Assembly (NCBI GenBank): GCA_025934075.1
Contig: JAICYT010000014.1
Location: 1-35,112 of the forward strand
Source of the DNA: Gemmatimonadaceae bacterium
GTDB lineage: Bacteria; Gemmatimonadota; Gemmatimonadetes; Gemmatimonadales; Gemmatimonadaceae
Direction of reading: 5' to 3'
DNA length: 35,112 bases
Shown here piece by piece: positions 8,659-16,679 of the stretch (position 1 is the stretch's first letter; each line of letters begins with the position of its first letter). The notes beneath the pieces were generated by a model. The model saw nothing but the letters and a program-made list of their open reading frames with translations, did no database searches and was not told the origin of the DNA. Position numbers and translations under genes: made by a program.

Positions 8659-10028
8659 CAGCTCAGCGTCTCCCGAGTGAGTCCATAGCGTTCGATTTTC
8701 TTATAAAGGTTCGACCGCGGCATGTCGAGTGCCCGCGCCGTCTCGGACACGTTCCAATCGAATTCACGAAGCTTGGCGAGCAGGAATGCGCGCTCGGCGG
8801 CATGCTTGAATTCCTCGAACGTCTTGCAATCGAGGAGAGAGCCCAAACCTGCCTGTTCCGGATCGCGATGTCCGACGAGCCTGGCGATATCCTCGGCCGT
8901 GATGCGCGGTCCCGACGACAGAATGAGCAAGCGCTCAATCGTGTTCCGCAGCTCCCGAACGTTGCCGGGCCATTCGAGCTGCGCGAGTCGCTCGATCGCC
9001 TCTGGGGCGATGGCGCGCGGCGCCACTCCTTCACGACTCGTGAGCACGTTGACGAAATGCGACACGAGCAGCGGGATGTCCTCGCGACGCTCGCGCAGCG
9101 GTGGCACGTGGATCGGCACCACGTTCAGCCGATAGAACAAATCCTCGCGGAATCGACCCTCGGCGATCTCGGTCTCGAGCGTCTTGTTCGTCGCCGCGAG
9201 GACGCGGACGTCGACCTCGACCGTCTTCGAGCCGCCGATGCGTGTGACGACGCCGTCCTGTAACACACGCAGCACTTTCGCCTGCGCGTTCAAGCTCATA
9301 TCGCCTACTTCATCGAGGAACAACGTGCCGCCGTGCGCTTGCTCGAACTTGCCGGCGCGGTCGGCAATCGCGCCAGTGAACGAGCCTTTCATGTGGCCGA
9401 ACAACTCGCTTTCGATCAGCTCACTCGGAATTGCGGCGCAGTTCACTTCGACGAACGGTCCGTCGGCACGCGTCGACTGCGAGTGAATCGCCCGAGCCAC
9501 GAGCTCTTTGCCCGTTCCATTCTCCCCGGTGATCAGCACGCGCGCCGGTGTCTTCGCCACGCGCTCGAGCTTGTCGATCACCGCGCGGATTCCGTACGAC
9601 TTGCCGACGATTTGATAGCGCGATTGAATCGTCTCGCGCAGGCGCGCGTTCTCTTCGTGCAGATCGAGATGCTGAAGCGCGTTGCGCAGCGTGACAAGAA
9701 TGCGATCGGTGTCGAGCGGCTTTTCGAGAATGTCGTACGCGCCGAGCTGTGTTGCCTCAACCGCGGTCTGGATGGTCGCATGTCCGCTGATCATGACGAC
9801 GATCGCGCTCGGGTCGTGCTCCTTGATCTTCTTGAGTGCCTCGACACCGTCGATGCCCGCCATCTTCACGTCCAGGAATACGAGGTCGGGCCGTTGTTTT
9901 TGATAGGCGGCGATGCCGTCGACAGCGTTGCCGACCGCGCGAACCTCGTAGCCCTCGAACTCGAGCAACTGGCCGAGCGCCGCGCGGATTCCCTGCTCGT
10001 CGTCGATGATCAGGATGCGGCGTGGCAT
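8658..10028 (-). CDS. NtrC/NtrX-family sigma-54-dependent response regulator
   Basis: A 456-residue activator with three domains. The receiver (residues 1-120) has the acidic pair Asp9/Asp10, the phospho-acceptor Asp53 and Lys103. The AAA+ domain has Walker A GENGTGKE at 168-175, a GSFTGA loop at 215-220 in place of the usual GAFTGA, and Walker B LFLDE at 236-240. The C-terminal Fis-type helix-turn-helix ends in MPRSNLYKKIERYGL. It contacts sigma-54 RNA polymerase and drives open-complex formation when phosphorylated. No kinase gene adjoins it; the NtrY-like kinase at 25397-29431 is a possible partner. It starts 2 nt after the 216-aa gene and overlaps the 157-aa gene by 1 nt. Confidence 0.93.
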   Translation of the reverse strand: MPRRILIIDDEQGIRAALGQLLEFEGYEVRAVGNAVDGIAAYQKQRPDLVFLDVKMAGIDGVEALKKIKEHDPSAIVVMISGHATIQTAVEATQLGAYDILEKPLDTDRILVTLRNALQHLDLHEENARLRETIQSRYQIVGKSYGIRAVIDKLERVAKTPARVLITGENGTGKELVARAIHSQSTRADGPFVEVNCAAIPSELIESELFGHMKGSFTGAIADRAGKFEQAHGGTLFLDEVGDMSLNAQAKVLRVLQDGVVTRIGGSKTVEVDVRVLAATNKTLETEIAEGRFREDLFYRLNVVPIHVPPLRERREDIPLLVSHFVNVLTSREGVAPRAIAPEAIERLAQLEWPGNVRELRNTIERLLILSSGPRITAEDIARLVGHRDPEQAGLGSLLDCKTFEEFKHAAERAFLLAKLREFDWNVSETARALDMPRSNLYKKIERYGLTRETLS

Positions 10029-10030
10029 CG

Positions 10031-10681
10031 TTATTCCACGGTCTTGTACAACGTGATCTTTCCGTTCGCTACTCGAATGTCGCCCACGTAACGTGGGATC
10101 GGCAACGGGAGCGCGTCGCGGTCGAGTCCTGCGGGCCGCTGTCCACGGTCGAATCGGCCGATCAAGCTGGGAATCATGGCGCGTGGCAGGTTCACCGCAC
10201 CGATCTTGATCTCTTGGATCTGAAATTCCGCGAGCCCAGGCTTCAGGACGCGGAACGTTCCCGTGAACTGCACCGGCTCGCGATCGGCGAGCATGCTGCC
10301 GAGCGGTCCGAGCGCGCCCGCGCCGCCTAGCTCCGAGAGCTTCACGTTCGCGCGCATGGCGACTCGGTCGCCCGAGACCATCGCTTGGACGCTGTCGCTC
10401 GACTGTGGTAGCCGACTCGCGAGCTCACGGAAGATGTACGACGCCGCATCGGCCCCGGACAGCGTTTGGAAAACGGGTCCGCGCTGTTGACTCAACTTCG
10501 ACAGCGCCGTCTCCGTTCGTCGAGCACCCGCGTCGCTGAGCGGTTCCCAGGTCGGACCTTTCGTCGTACTGACCGTATGCGAGCGCATGCTCTCGGGCAT
10601 CCACCGATCGCGCGTGAACCACGCTCCGACAGCGAGAATCGCCAAGAGAACCAGACAGCCGAGGCGCGCAATACAGCCCAT
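10031..10681 (-). CDS. Membrane-anchored envelope protein of unknown function
   Basis: A 216-residue protein with an N-terminal hydrophobic anchor at about residues 5-22 (LGCLVLLAILAVGAWF) and a soluble remainder predicted to face the periplasm. The second half alternates short beta-like stretches with phrases such as VKLSELGG, FRVLKPGLAEFQIQEIKIG and NLPRAMIPSLIGRF. These loosely recall lipid-binding beta-rich proteins of the YpmS or LmeA type; that resemblance is my inference and is weak. The gene sits between thpR (3-nt gap) and the response regulator (2-nt gap), so it is almost certainly co-expressed with both. Confidence 0.75.
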   Translation of the reverse strand: MGCIARLGCLVLLAILAVGAWFTRDRWMPESMRSHTVSTTKGPTWEPLSDAGARRTETALSKLSQQRGPVFQTLSGADAASYIFRELASRLPQSSDSVQAMVSGDRVAMRANVKLSELGGAGALGPLGSMLADREPVQFTGTFRVLKPGLAEFQIQEIKIGAVNLPRAMIPSLIGRFDRGQRPAGLDRDALPLPIPRYVGDIRVANGKITLYKTVE

Positions 10682-10684
10682 AGG

Positions 10685-11248
10685 TCATCCGCTCCGTAGT
10701 GCGGCCGAAACCAGCGTGGTGTACACCGATCCGGCCGCCGTGAGATCACTTCGCATCACATCGATCGATCGTACGATGAAATCTGTTCGATAATCAGTCT
10801 CGCGCGCGACCCGCGCGAGAGCCTTCACTTCGTCGTCCGTCAGGGCGTGCTTCACGCGGCCCAGTGTCAGATGCGGTCGAAACGGTCGTCCTTCGAGCTC
10901 GACGCCGAGCTTCTCGTACTCGACCTCGATGTCATGATGCAGCAGCTCGAGCCTCGCTTCCTGCGCGATGCCCATCCATACGACGCGAGCCCGCCGAAAG
11001 TTCGGGAAGGCGCCAATCCCGCCGAGCGCCATGACCAGCTCGCGATGTCGGCCGGCGACCCGAGCGGCCGCGGCCTGGGTTTCGTCGAGGCGGTCGTCCG
11101 ATTGCTCGCCGAGAAACTTGAGTGTCAAATGCAGTAGCGGCTCATCGACCCACGATGCTTGGGGTGCGGCCTGTCGCAGCGCGGCGGTGGCCGCTGCAAC
11201 CTCGCGCCGCACCTGGGGCGTGAGGTTAATCGCGAGAAAGAGTCGCAC
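10685..11248 (-). CDS. thpR: RNA 2',3'-cyclic phosphodiesterase (2H family, LigT-like)
   Basis: A 187-residue cytoplasmic enzyme of the 2H phosphoesterase superfamily. It opens 2',3'-cyclic phosphate ends of RNA and in some members ligates tRNA halves. The two catalytic HxTx motifs are intact: HLTLKFLG with His40 and Thr42, and HLTLGR with His126 and Thr128. The N-terminal RLFLAINLTP is typical, and the length fits the family. The gene follows larE after a 1-nt gap and is followed by the 216-aa protein after 3 nt. Confidence 0.93.
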   Translation of the reverse strand: MRLFLAINLTPQVRREVAAATAALRQAAPQASWVDEPLLHLTLKFLGEQSDDRLDETQAAAARVAGRHRELVMALGGIGAFPNFRRARVVWMGIAQEARLELLHHDIEVEYEKLGVELEGRPFRPHLTLGRVKHALTDDEVKALARVARETDYRTDFIVRSIDVMRSDLTAAGSVYTTLVSAALRSG

Positions 11249-11249
11249 G

Positions 11250-12092
11250 CTACGACGCCTGTTCGTTCAATGATCCGGAGCGAAAGCCGCGCGGGTCGAG
11301 CTCGACGCGCTGATATCCCGCTGCGCGGACTACGGCTTCGAGGCGCGCGCGGGATTCGGCGTCCATCCATCGCGCGAGCTCCGTAGACGACAACTCGACG
11401 CGCGCGAGATCGCCGAAATGCCGCACCCGCAGGTCGCCAACCACTCCCTCAGCGCGCAGCGCGGACTCGGCTTGTTCGACTCGTTTGAGCCGGCCAACCG
11501 TGACGGGCGTGCCATACGGAATTCGCGATGAGAGACAGGGGGACGACGGCTGCTGCCAAGTTGGGAGACCGCGCGCGTGCGATCGCTCACGAATCTCTTG
11601 TTTCGAGAACTCGAACATGGCCAGCGGCGAAACAACGCCGTGTTCGCGCGCCGCCTGGGCGCCGGGTCGATGCCCCTCGAGATCGTCGGCATTCGTTCCG
11701 TCCGCGACGGTAGCAATGCCGCGCGCGCGCGCGATCGGCACGAGCTTGGACCAGAGTTCGGTCTTGCAGAAGTAGCAGCGGTTCGCGGGGTTCGCGGCGT
11801 ATCGCGGATCGCTCAGCTCGTCAGTATCGACCTCGAGCACGTTGAGGCCGATCCGTGCGGCGACACCAAGCGCAGCCGACCACTGGCTTTCCGGATATGA
11901 TGCGCTTCGGCCAATGATGGCGAGCACCTGTGCAGCTCCGAGTGTCGCGACGGCCACAGCGGCGAGGTACGCGGAATCCACGCCGCCGCTGTAGCCGATC
12001 GCGATCGAACGCCGATCACGCAGCCAGGCGGTTAGGTGCGACTCTTTGGCCAGCGCATGCGGCTGACTTGACTCGTCCACATCGTAAGTCAT
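11250..12092 (-). CDS. larE: ATP-dependent sacrificial sulfur transferase LarE
   Basis: A 280-residue PP-loop ATPase. LarE adenylylates the pyridinium dicarboxylate intermediate and supplies sulfur for the nickel-pincer cofactor of lactate racemase and related enzymes. The PP-loop SGGVDS is at residues 35-40. A CxxC motif is present at Cys106 and Cys109 (RCYFCK). Cys186 in PCLSSRIPYG is at the position expected for the sulfur-donating cysteine. LarE forms exist that sacrifice the cysteine and forms that use an iron-sulfur cluster; I cannot tell which this is. No larA, larB or larC is in the window. The gene heads an operon with thpR, and its upstream region holds the inverted repeat at 12168-12209. 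Confidence 0.9.
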   Translation of the reverse strand: MTYDVDESSQPHALAKESHLTAWLRDRRSIAIGYSGGVDSAYLAAVAVATLGAAQVLAIIGRSASYPESQWSAALGVAARIGLNVLEVDTDELSDPRYAANPANRCYFCKTELWSKLVPIARARGIATVADGTNADDLEGHRPGAQAAREHGVVSPLAMFEFSKQEIRERSHARGLPTWQQPSSPCLSSRIPYGTPVTVGRLKRVEQAESALRAEGVVGDLRVRHFGDLARVELSSTELARWMDAESRARLEAVVRAAGYQRVELDPRGFRSGSLNEQAS

Positions 12093-12167
12093 GCCGGAAA
12101 CGTAACCGCCTTTCTGTCATTCGTTTCGCGGCCCGCCGATCGAGCGCAGCTGAAGGCTCAGAGACGC

Positions 12168-12209
12168 GAATCGGTGATTGCGCCATAAGCCAGGCACAAT
12201 CACCGATTC
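12168..12209 (-). terminator. Perfect 13-bp inverted repeat, possible terminator
   Basis: GAATCGGTGATTG at 12168-12180 is exactly complementary to CAATCACCGATTC at 12197-12209. The stem can be extended, after one mismatch, by a 3-bp GCC/GGC pair. It lies 27 nt downstream of the stop of the Ig-repeat lipoprotein and about 75 nt upstream of larE, both on the minus strand. No T-run follows, so it may be a Rho-aided terminator or hairpin, or a dyad operator for larE. Confidence 0.5.
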
Positions 12210-12236
12210 ACATCCGGAACGGACCGCTTAGTCCAA

Positions 12237-14144
12237 TCAGGTGATCGTCAACACGATCGGGCTGAAGACGATATCGAAGCCGAGAATCTTCACCGAGATG
12301 TTGTCCACACCGGCCGTGGCGGGCGCGGTATACGTCGCGGTGCAAACTCCCTGAACACAAGCAAGCGCACTGAATGCTCCACGGGACGTCGTGAGCGCAA
12401 AATCAGCCGGCGTTGCCGTCTTGACCGTGTTGCCGAAGCGATCCTTCACCACGATGGTGACACTTGCCGTTCCGTTGGACGCAATGGTGGTCGCACTCAC
12501 CGATACCGTCGAGTTGAGCGCGTCGGGGTCGCTCGCGATCACGACGACGCTTCGCCGAATCACAATGCGCCCCGCCGAGTCGGCCACCGTCGTCATTGGC
12601 GTCTGTTTGCCACGAACACCGGTGAGCGTGTACGGACCCGCCAGATTCGGCGGCGCCCAGTTGACCGTCGCAAATCCATTTCCGTCCACTTGAACTGAAT
12701 CGGGTGTCGCGCCGGCGGACGCTCTGAATCGCACCCATGATCCAATGGCGGCGACAGCGTTCGAATCGAAGACGGTCGTGGCCACGGTGCGCGTCGTCGT
12801 TCCGGCCTTCACGGTGTCGAGTGCTCCGAGCGTGATCACGGCTTGGTCGGTAACGACCGCCACTTGCGGCGCCAGCGGGTTGGATGATGGCAGCGCGATT
12901 CCCGTCAGCGTGGGAGTGATGGTCGCCTGCGTGCCCGAGGCGGCAAACGGGTTCGGTCCGAGCCAGATGCCGTTGTTGAATGCACTCCCGGTCACGGCCG
13001 CCGTCACCGTTGCATCGGCGATCTCGGCGCCTCGGGCGTCTCTCGCCACCGGTTTGATCGGGATGGAGTCAATGAATGTGACGAGCGCGCGCAGAGGATC
13101 GACCGCAACGCGTCGCGCAACTTGACGCACGGTTTCAGTCAAGGAATCGACGCCGAGGATCGAGATTCCGTCAGGCGCGAGGGCGAAGACATTCACTTTC
13201 GCGGTGCCGTTGCCAATGGAAATGAGCTTTGGCGCAGCGACACGACCGGTCGACGGATTACTCACGCCCAGCGGAGCCGAAACTCTCACGACCGCGGAGT
13301 CGGCTACAGTGGCTGGAATGAAGCGAATGGTTGTCCCGGCAAGTCCATTGCCGCGGCGATCGGCCAGCGTAGCCGTAGGTCCGAGACTATCGGAGAAGCT
13401 CCACGCGAGGAAGGAATGGTCCGAGATGGTCAAAGTCAGCTGCTGCGACACGTGAACCACCGCCGTGTCCGCGCACTTCGCCGATACAAGGCAGAGGTCA
13501 TGCGTCGCGATCAGCGTATCGGCGCCATTGGATTTGGCGATGTAGCGAATCGTGTCCCCCGTCCCAACGACCGTTGTGTGGCTTCCGAGATGGATCCATC
13601 GAAGGCCTTGAGAGACACGTGAGACCAGGGCGCCGTTGGACCGAACCAGTCCCGCGGCGATGGCGAACCCCGTGTCATTGACTGCGGTCAGCGTCGAATC
13701 GTGCGTCGATAGCACCTTCACGCCGCCAACAACGACCGTCTCGTTTCGCGTGACGTTGGAGACGACGAAGCGCGAGTCGGGAAGAGCCAGCGTCACGACC
13801 GAGTGGCCCGTCTTCTTGCCAACCAACGTCCTCGTCCGACCGGCGGTCGCTTCGGCATTCGACCCCGGGTCGGCGAGTCCGACGATCGTGCCATCGGCAG
13901 ACGTCCACGCGTATGTGAGCGACTGAATGGTGCGGCCATTGTCGTCAGTGGCGACGGCCTGGGCGACCGTCGAGTCGCCAACGACTAGTGTGTCGTGCGC
14001 AACGCTGATCTTGATTGTGGCGCCGAACGTGTTGGGGCCACTGGGCAGATTTTCGTTGCAGCTCGCCGCGACGAAGAGCGGCGCGACGGCGAGCAACGCG
14101 ATGCGCGTCGAGCGCGCGAGCAACGAGCGATGAGCGCGCATCAT
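12237..14144 (-). CDS. Ig-like repeat lipoprotein
   Basis: A 635-residue exported protein. The N-terminus has a basic stretch, a hydrophobic core and VAASC, giving a probable lipid-attached Cys29 (the residue at -3 is Ala rather than Leu, so the lipobox is slightly unusual). The rest is Gly, Ser, Thr and Val rich with no charge-rich core. It consists of about five or six bacterial Ig-like modules, recognisable from repeated phrases of the type VAHDTLVVGDS, VVKDRFGNTV and YTAPATAG. Such proteins sit on the cell surface or in the periplasm and often act in adhesion or as structural spacers; the role here is unknown. Its ATG overlaps the stop codon of the outer-membrane-type gene upstream, implying coupled translation. 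Confidence 0.85.
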   Translation of the reverse strand: MMRAHRSLLARSTRIALLAVAPLFVAASCNENLPSGPNTFGATIKISVAHDTLVVGDSTVAQAVATDDNGRTIQSLTYAWTSADGTIVGLADPGSNAEATAGRTRTLVGKKTGHSVVTLALPDSRFVVSNVTRNETVVVGGVKVLSTHDSTLTAVNDTGFAIAAGLVRSNGALVSRVSQGLRWIHLGSHTTVVGTGDTIRYIAKSNGADTLIATHDLCLVSAKCADTAVVHVSQQLTLTISDHSFLAWSFSDSLGPTATLADRRGNGLAGTTIRFIPATVADSAVVRVSAPLGVSNPSTGRVAAPKLISIGNGTAKVNVFALAPDGISILGVDSLTETVRQVARRVAVDPLRALVTFIDSIPIKPVARDARGAEIADATVTAAVTGSAFNNGIWLGPNPFAASGTQATITPTLTGIALPSSNPLAPQVAVVTDQAVITLGALDTVKAGTTTRTVATTVFDSNAVAAIGSWVRFRASAGATPDSVQVDGNGFATVNWAPPNLAGPYTLTGVRGKQTPMTTVADSAGRIVIRRSVVVIASDPDALNSTVSVSATTIASNGTASVTIVVKDRFGNTVKTATPADFALTTSRGAFSALACVQGVCTATYTAPATAGVDNISVKILGFDIVFSPIVLTIT

Positions 14145-14779
14145 CGGCCCACCCGGAGCGAAAGGCCGGCGCCAACGAGGAATCGTTGACGATCTCCCTC
14201 GAGCGGAGCGCCGCCGAAATACCATTGAGATGCCACCGCGCGGACGCCGAGCGCTCGAAAGAGCGGCGCCTCGACGGTGAGCGCGACGTTGCCACCGGCT
14301 GTGCCGGCACTCGAATAGCTGTACCGCGGTTGATGGCCAACGACACCGCCGGTGCCGACGAAGTCGTAGCCGGTCGAGTCGCGGGAGGCTTCTGCTTTGC
14401 CGCCGAGCACTCCGACGGTTGGGAAGAACAGCACCGGCCCCCAATGCAGAAGCGGCCCGGCGGAGATCGTCCCGCCTTGAACGGTGCTCAACGTTCGCGC
14501 GATGCGCAGGAATCCGGCTTCGACGCCCCAGCTATGGCGGCGGAGCGAGAGGTTTACACTGCCGCTATGGACCGCGTCGCGATCGAGTGGAAGCGCATTT
14601 GCTTGAAGCCAGTCGCCGCCAAGAACGATTCCCGAGTCGAAGACCCGAGATGTCTGCGCGGCGACCGGTGCCGAGGCGGCCGCGATGAGTGACAGAATGG
14701 CGAGACAGCGTCTCGCGACGAACGAGTGAAAGCCAGCGGGGCACACGACGGCACGGCCGGTCGTTGCGGTCAAATACAC
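14141..14779 (-). CDS. Outer-membrane beta-barrel-type protein
   Basis: A 212-residue exported protein. A rather long N-region precedes a signal peptide core (CLAILSLIAAASAPVAAQ) with probable cleavage after the AAxA motif near residue 41. The mature part has alternating polar and hydrophobic strands with aromatic girdle residues (for example GPVLFFPTVGVLGG and VASQWYFGG) and ends in a strand, LVGAGLSLRVGR, as in small outer-membrane barrels. I chose the GTG at 14779 because GAGG lies 5 nt upstream. It lies upstream of, and overlaps by 4 nt, the Ig-repeat lipoprotein gene, so the two may form one surface unit. No named family recognised. Confidence 0.75.
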   Translation of the reverse strand: MYLTATTGRAVVCPAGFHSFVARRCLAILSLIAAASAPVAAQTSRVFDSGIVLGGDWLQANALPLDRDAVHSGSVNLSLRRHSWGVEAGFLRIARTLSTVQGGTISAGPLLHWGPVLFFPTVGVLGGKAEASRDSTGYDFVGTGGVVGHQPRYSYSSAGTAGGNVALTVEAPLFRALGVRAVASQWYFGGAPLEGDRQRFLVGAGLSLRVGR

Positions 14780-14920
14780 GGCACCCTCGGGGAGATGTGA
14801 AGGGACTGTCGCGGCGTCGCGGGAGGCTGGGCAGATGGCGGGAGCGCATTACAATATGCTGATACAACCATTCACGCCAGCCTTCGGTCACCCTTCCCTC
14901 AGGCGTTGGCCGTCGTGACG

Positions 14921-14960
14921 CATCGCAACCCATCGCGACTCATCGCGACTCATCGCGGCC
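14921..14960. repeat. Four tandem 10-bp repeats across the comM stop codon
   Basis: Four contiguous decamers read CATCGCAACC, CATCGCGACT, CATCGCGACT and CATCGCGGCC on the plus strand; the two middle copies are identical and the outer ones differ at one or two places. The comM stop codon spans the junction of the third and fourth units. The rest of 14780-14949, between comM and the outer-membrane-type gene, shows nothing else I can name. Confidence 0.85.
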
Positions 14961-16458
14961 GATACCGAAGCGCCTCGGCGACGTGATCGGTCGATACTGC
15001 GACACTCCCTTCGAGATCGGCGATCGTTCGCCCGACACGCAGCACCCGATGGTAGCCGCGCGCCGACAGCTTGAGCGACTCCATGGCGGACGTCACCAAT
15101 GCTTTCGCCTCGCGATCGATGGCGCCATGCGAGAGCAGCCAACGCCCGGATGCATGGGCATTGCAGCGCACCGCAGTCGGAAGCGATGCATACCGCCGGC
15201 GTTGCACCGCGCGACTCGCTTCGACGCGGCCCCGGATCGCGAGCGAGGCTTCACCGTCGCTGGGATGCTGAAGCAACTGCGGCGAAACAGCGCCCAGCGT
15301 CACGTGCATATCGATCCGGTCGGTCAAGGGCCCTGACAAGCGGCTTCGATACCGCACAATCTCAGACTCACCGCACGTGCACGTGCGAGTTGGTTCGCCG
15401 GCGTTTCCGCACGGGCAGGGGTTCATCGCGGCAATCAGGGAAAAGCGCGCTGGAAACGCAACGCTGAGCGCCGCGCGCGCGATCGTGACGCGACCGTCCT
15501 CCAGTGGCTGACGCAGCGCCTCGAGCGCGCTGCGTGGAAACTCCAGCAGCTCGTCGAGGAACAGGACGCCGTGATGCGCGAGGCTAACTTCGCCCGGGCG
15601 TGGGACGCCGCCGCCCCCGACCAGTCCTGCCGACGAAATGGAATGGTGGGGCGCACGGAATGGGCGCGCGGAGAGGCGGAGGCCCGACGACGAAAGCAAT
15701 CCCGCAACGGAGTGAATGGCCGTGACCTCGAGCGCTTCGTCTTCGGTGAGCGCGGGAAGGATGGAAGGCAGCCGACGCGCAAGCATCGTCTTTCCCGCTC
15801 CGGGCGGTCCGATGAGCAGACACGCATGGCCGCCGGCGGCCGCGATCTCGAGCGCTCGCTTTGCGCTTTCCTGTCCGACGACGTCGGCGAAATCGGTGTC
15901 GTCGGACTCGGTCGTCGTGCGCTCGCCGGGCGTCGCATTGATCAACACGCCCGATCTGAGCGCGTCGACGAGATCGCGCAGCGTCGAAGGCGCGACGAGT
16001 GGGACGCATCGCACGAGCCCCGCCTCGTCGACGTTCGCCGGCGGCAGCACCAGTGCGCGCGTCGTTTGATCGGAGAGATGCCGCGCAACCGACAGCGCGC
16101 CGCGCACACCTCGGATCGCGCCGTCGAGCCCCAACTCGCCGAGGAAGACAAGCTCGTTCACGGCGTCGATTGGAATCTCACCGAGTGCGACGAGGAGACC
16201 TACCGCGATGGGAAGATCGAACCCGGTGCCCGCTTTGCGTGTGTCGCCCGGACTGAGAGACACAGTCACACGACGCGGTGGCACCGGGAATCCGGAGTTC
16301 GACAGCGCAGCGGTCACGCGCTCGCGACTCTCTTTGACTTCACCCGCCGGAAGCCCGACGAGCGTCCAATGCGGCAATCCCGAGGCGACGTCGACCTCGA
16401 CACAGACGTCGAAGGCGTCGATGCCGACGATGGAGGCGGATCGAATGGCGGCAAGCAT
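14950..16458 (-). CDS. comM: ComM/YifB-family Mg-chelatase-like AAA+ ATPase
   Basis: A 502-residue protein of the YifB/ComM family. In transformable bacteria ComM is a hexameric helicase that extends branch migration during uptake of DNA. Residues 1-170 form the Lon-protease-like N-terminal domain (GLPAGEVKESRERVTAAL). The AAA+ core has Walker A GPPGAGKT at 217-224 and Walker B VLFLDE at 298-303. Four cysteines at 348, 350, 360 and 362 (CPCGN and CTCGE) form the zinc site typical of the family. The Mg-chelatase C-terminal helical domain completes it. The gene is divergent from the MarR gene, with 221 bp between the starts. The family is widespread even in species not known to be transformable, so competence here is unproven. 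Confidence 0.93.
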   Translation of the reverse strand: MLAAIRSASIVGIDAFDVCVEVDVASGLPHWTLVGLPAGEVKESRERVTAALSNSGFPVPPRRVTVSLSPGDTRKAGTGFDLPIAVGLLVALGEIPIDAVNELVFLGELGLDGAIRGVRGALSVARHLSDQTTRALVLPPANVDEAGLVRCVPLVAPSTLRDLVDALRSGVLINATPGERTTTESDDTDFADVVGQESAKRALEIAAAGGHACLLIGPPGAGKTMLARRLPSILPALTEDEALEVTAIHSVAGLLSSSGLRLSARPFRAPHHSISSAGLVGGGGVPRPGEVSLAHHGVLFLDELLEFPRSALEALRQPLEDGRVTIARAALSVAFPARFSLIAAMNPCPCGNAGEPTRTCTCGESEIVRYRSRLSGPLTDRIDMHVTLGAVSPQLLQHPSDGEASLAIRGRVEASRAVQRRRYASLPTAVRCNAHASGRWLLSHGAIDREAKALVTSAMESLKLSARGYHRVLRVGRTIADLEGSVAVSTDHVAEALRYRPR

Positions 16459-16489
16459 GTCGACGAGGATAACGCACGCCCTGCGAAGC

Positions 16490-16514
16490 GACGCATCGCG
16501 CGAACGCGTGCGTC
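16490..16514 (-). other. Hairpin upstream of comM
   Basis: GACGCA and TGCGTC enclose an inner GCG/CGC pair with a CGAA loop (16490-16514), 31 nt upstream of the comM ATG. It could be a 5' leader structure of comM or an operator in the 16459-16679 divergent region. I see no other structure there except the marR promoter. Confidence 0.3.
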
Positions 16515-16644
16515 ATCGAACGATTGTGCGCGTCGCCGAGTGGACCATCATCACCGAGCGCGATGGCGCCGCGATCGCGGGAACGCCCGCCGCGCGCAGC
16601 TCGCTGGCAATGGCCAGGTTGCTTGGGGGAGCAAATTATTTGTG

Positions 16645-16673
16645 TTGACGAACCTAACTATCGATTCTATCGT
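16645..16673 (+). promoter_or_regulatory. Sigma-70 promoter of marR, apparently leaderless
   Basis: TTGACG at 16645-16650, a 17-nt spacer and TATCGT at 16668-16673 form a good housekeeping-type promoter in an AT-rich island. The expected transcription start is at about 16680, which is the A of the marR ATG, and no Shine-Dalgarno sequence precedes it. Two copies of CTATCG lie inside the promoter (16659-16664 and 16667-16672) as a direct repeat. Confidence 0.55.
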
Positions 16674-16679
16674 ACAGAC

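Noticed and set aside
16606..16625. A TGGC...TTGC pair upstream of marR resembling a sigma-54 promoter
   Set aside because: The spacing between GG and GC is wrong (13 or 7 nt rather than 10), and a sigma-70-type promoter lies just downstream.
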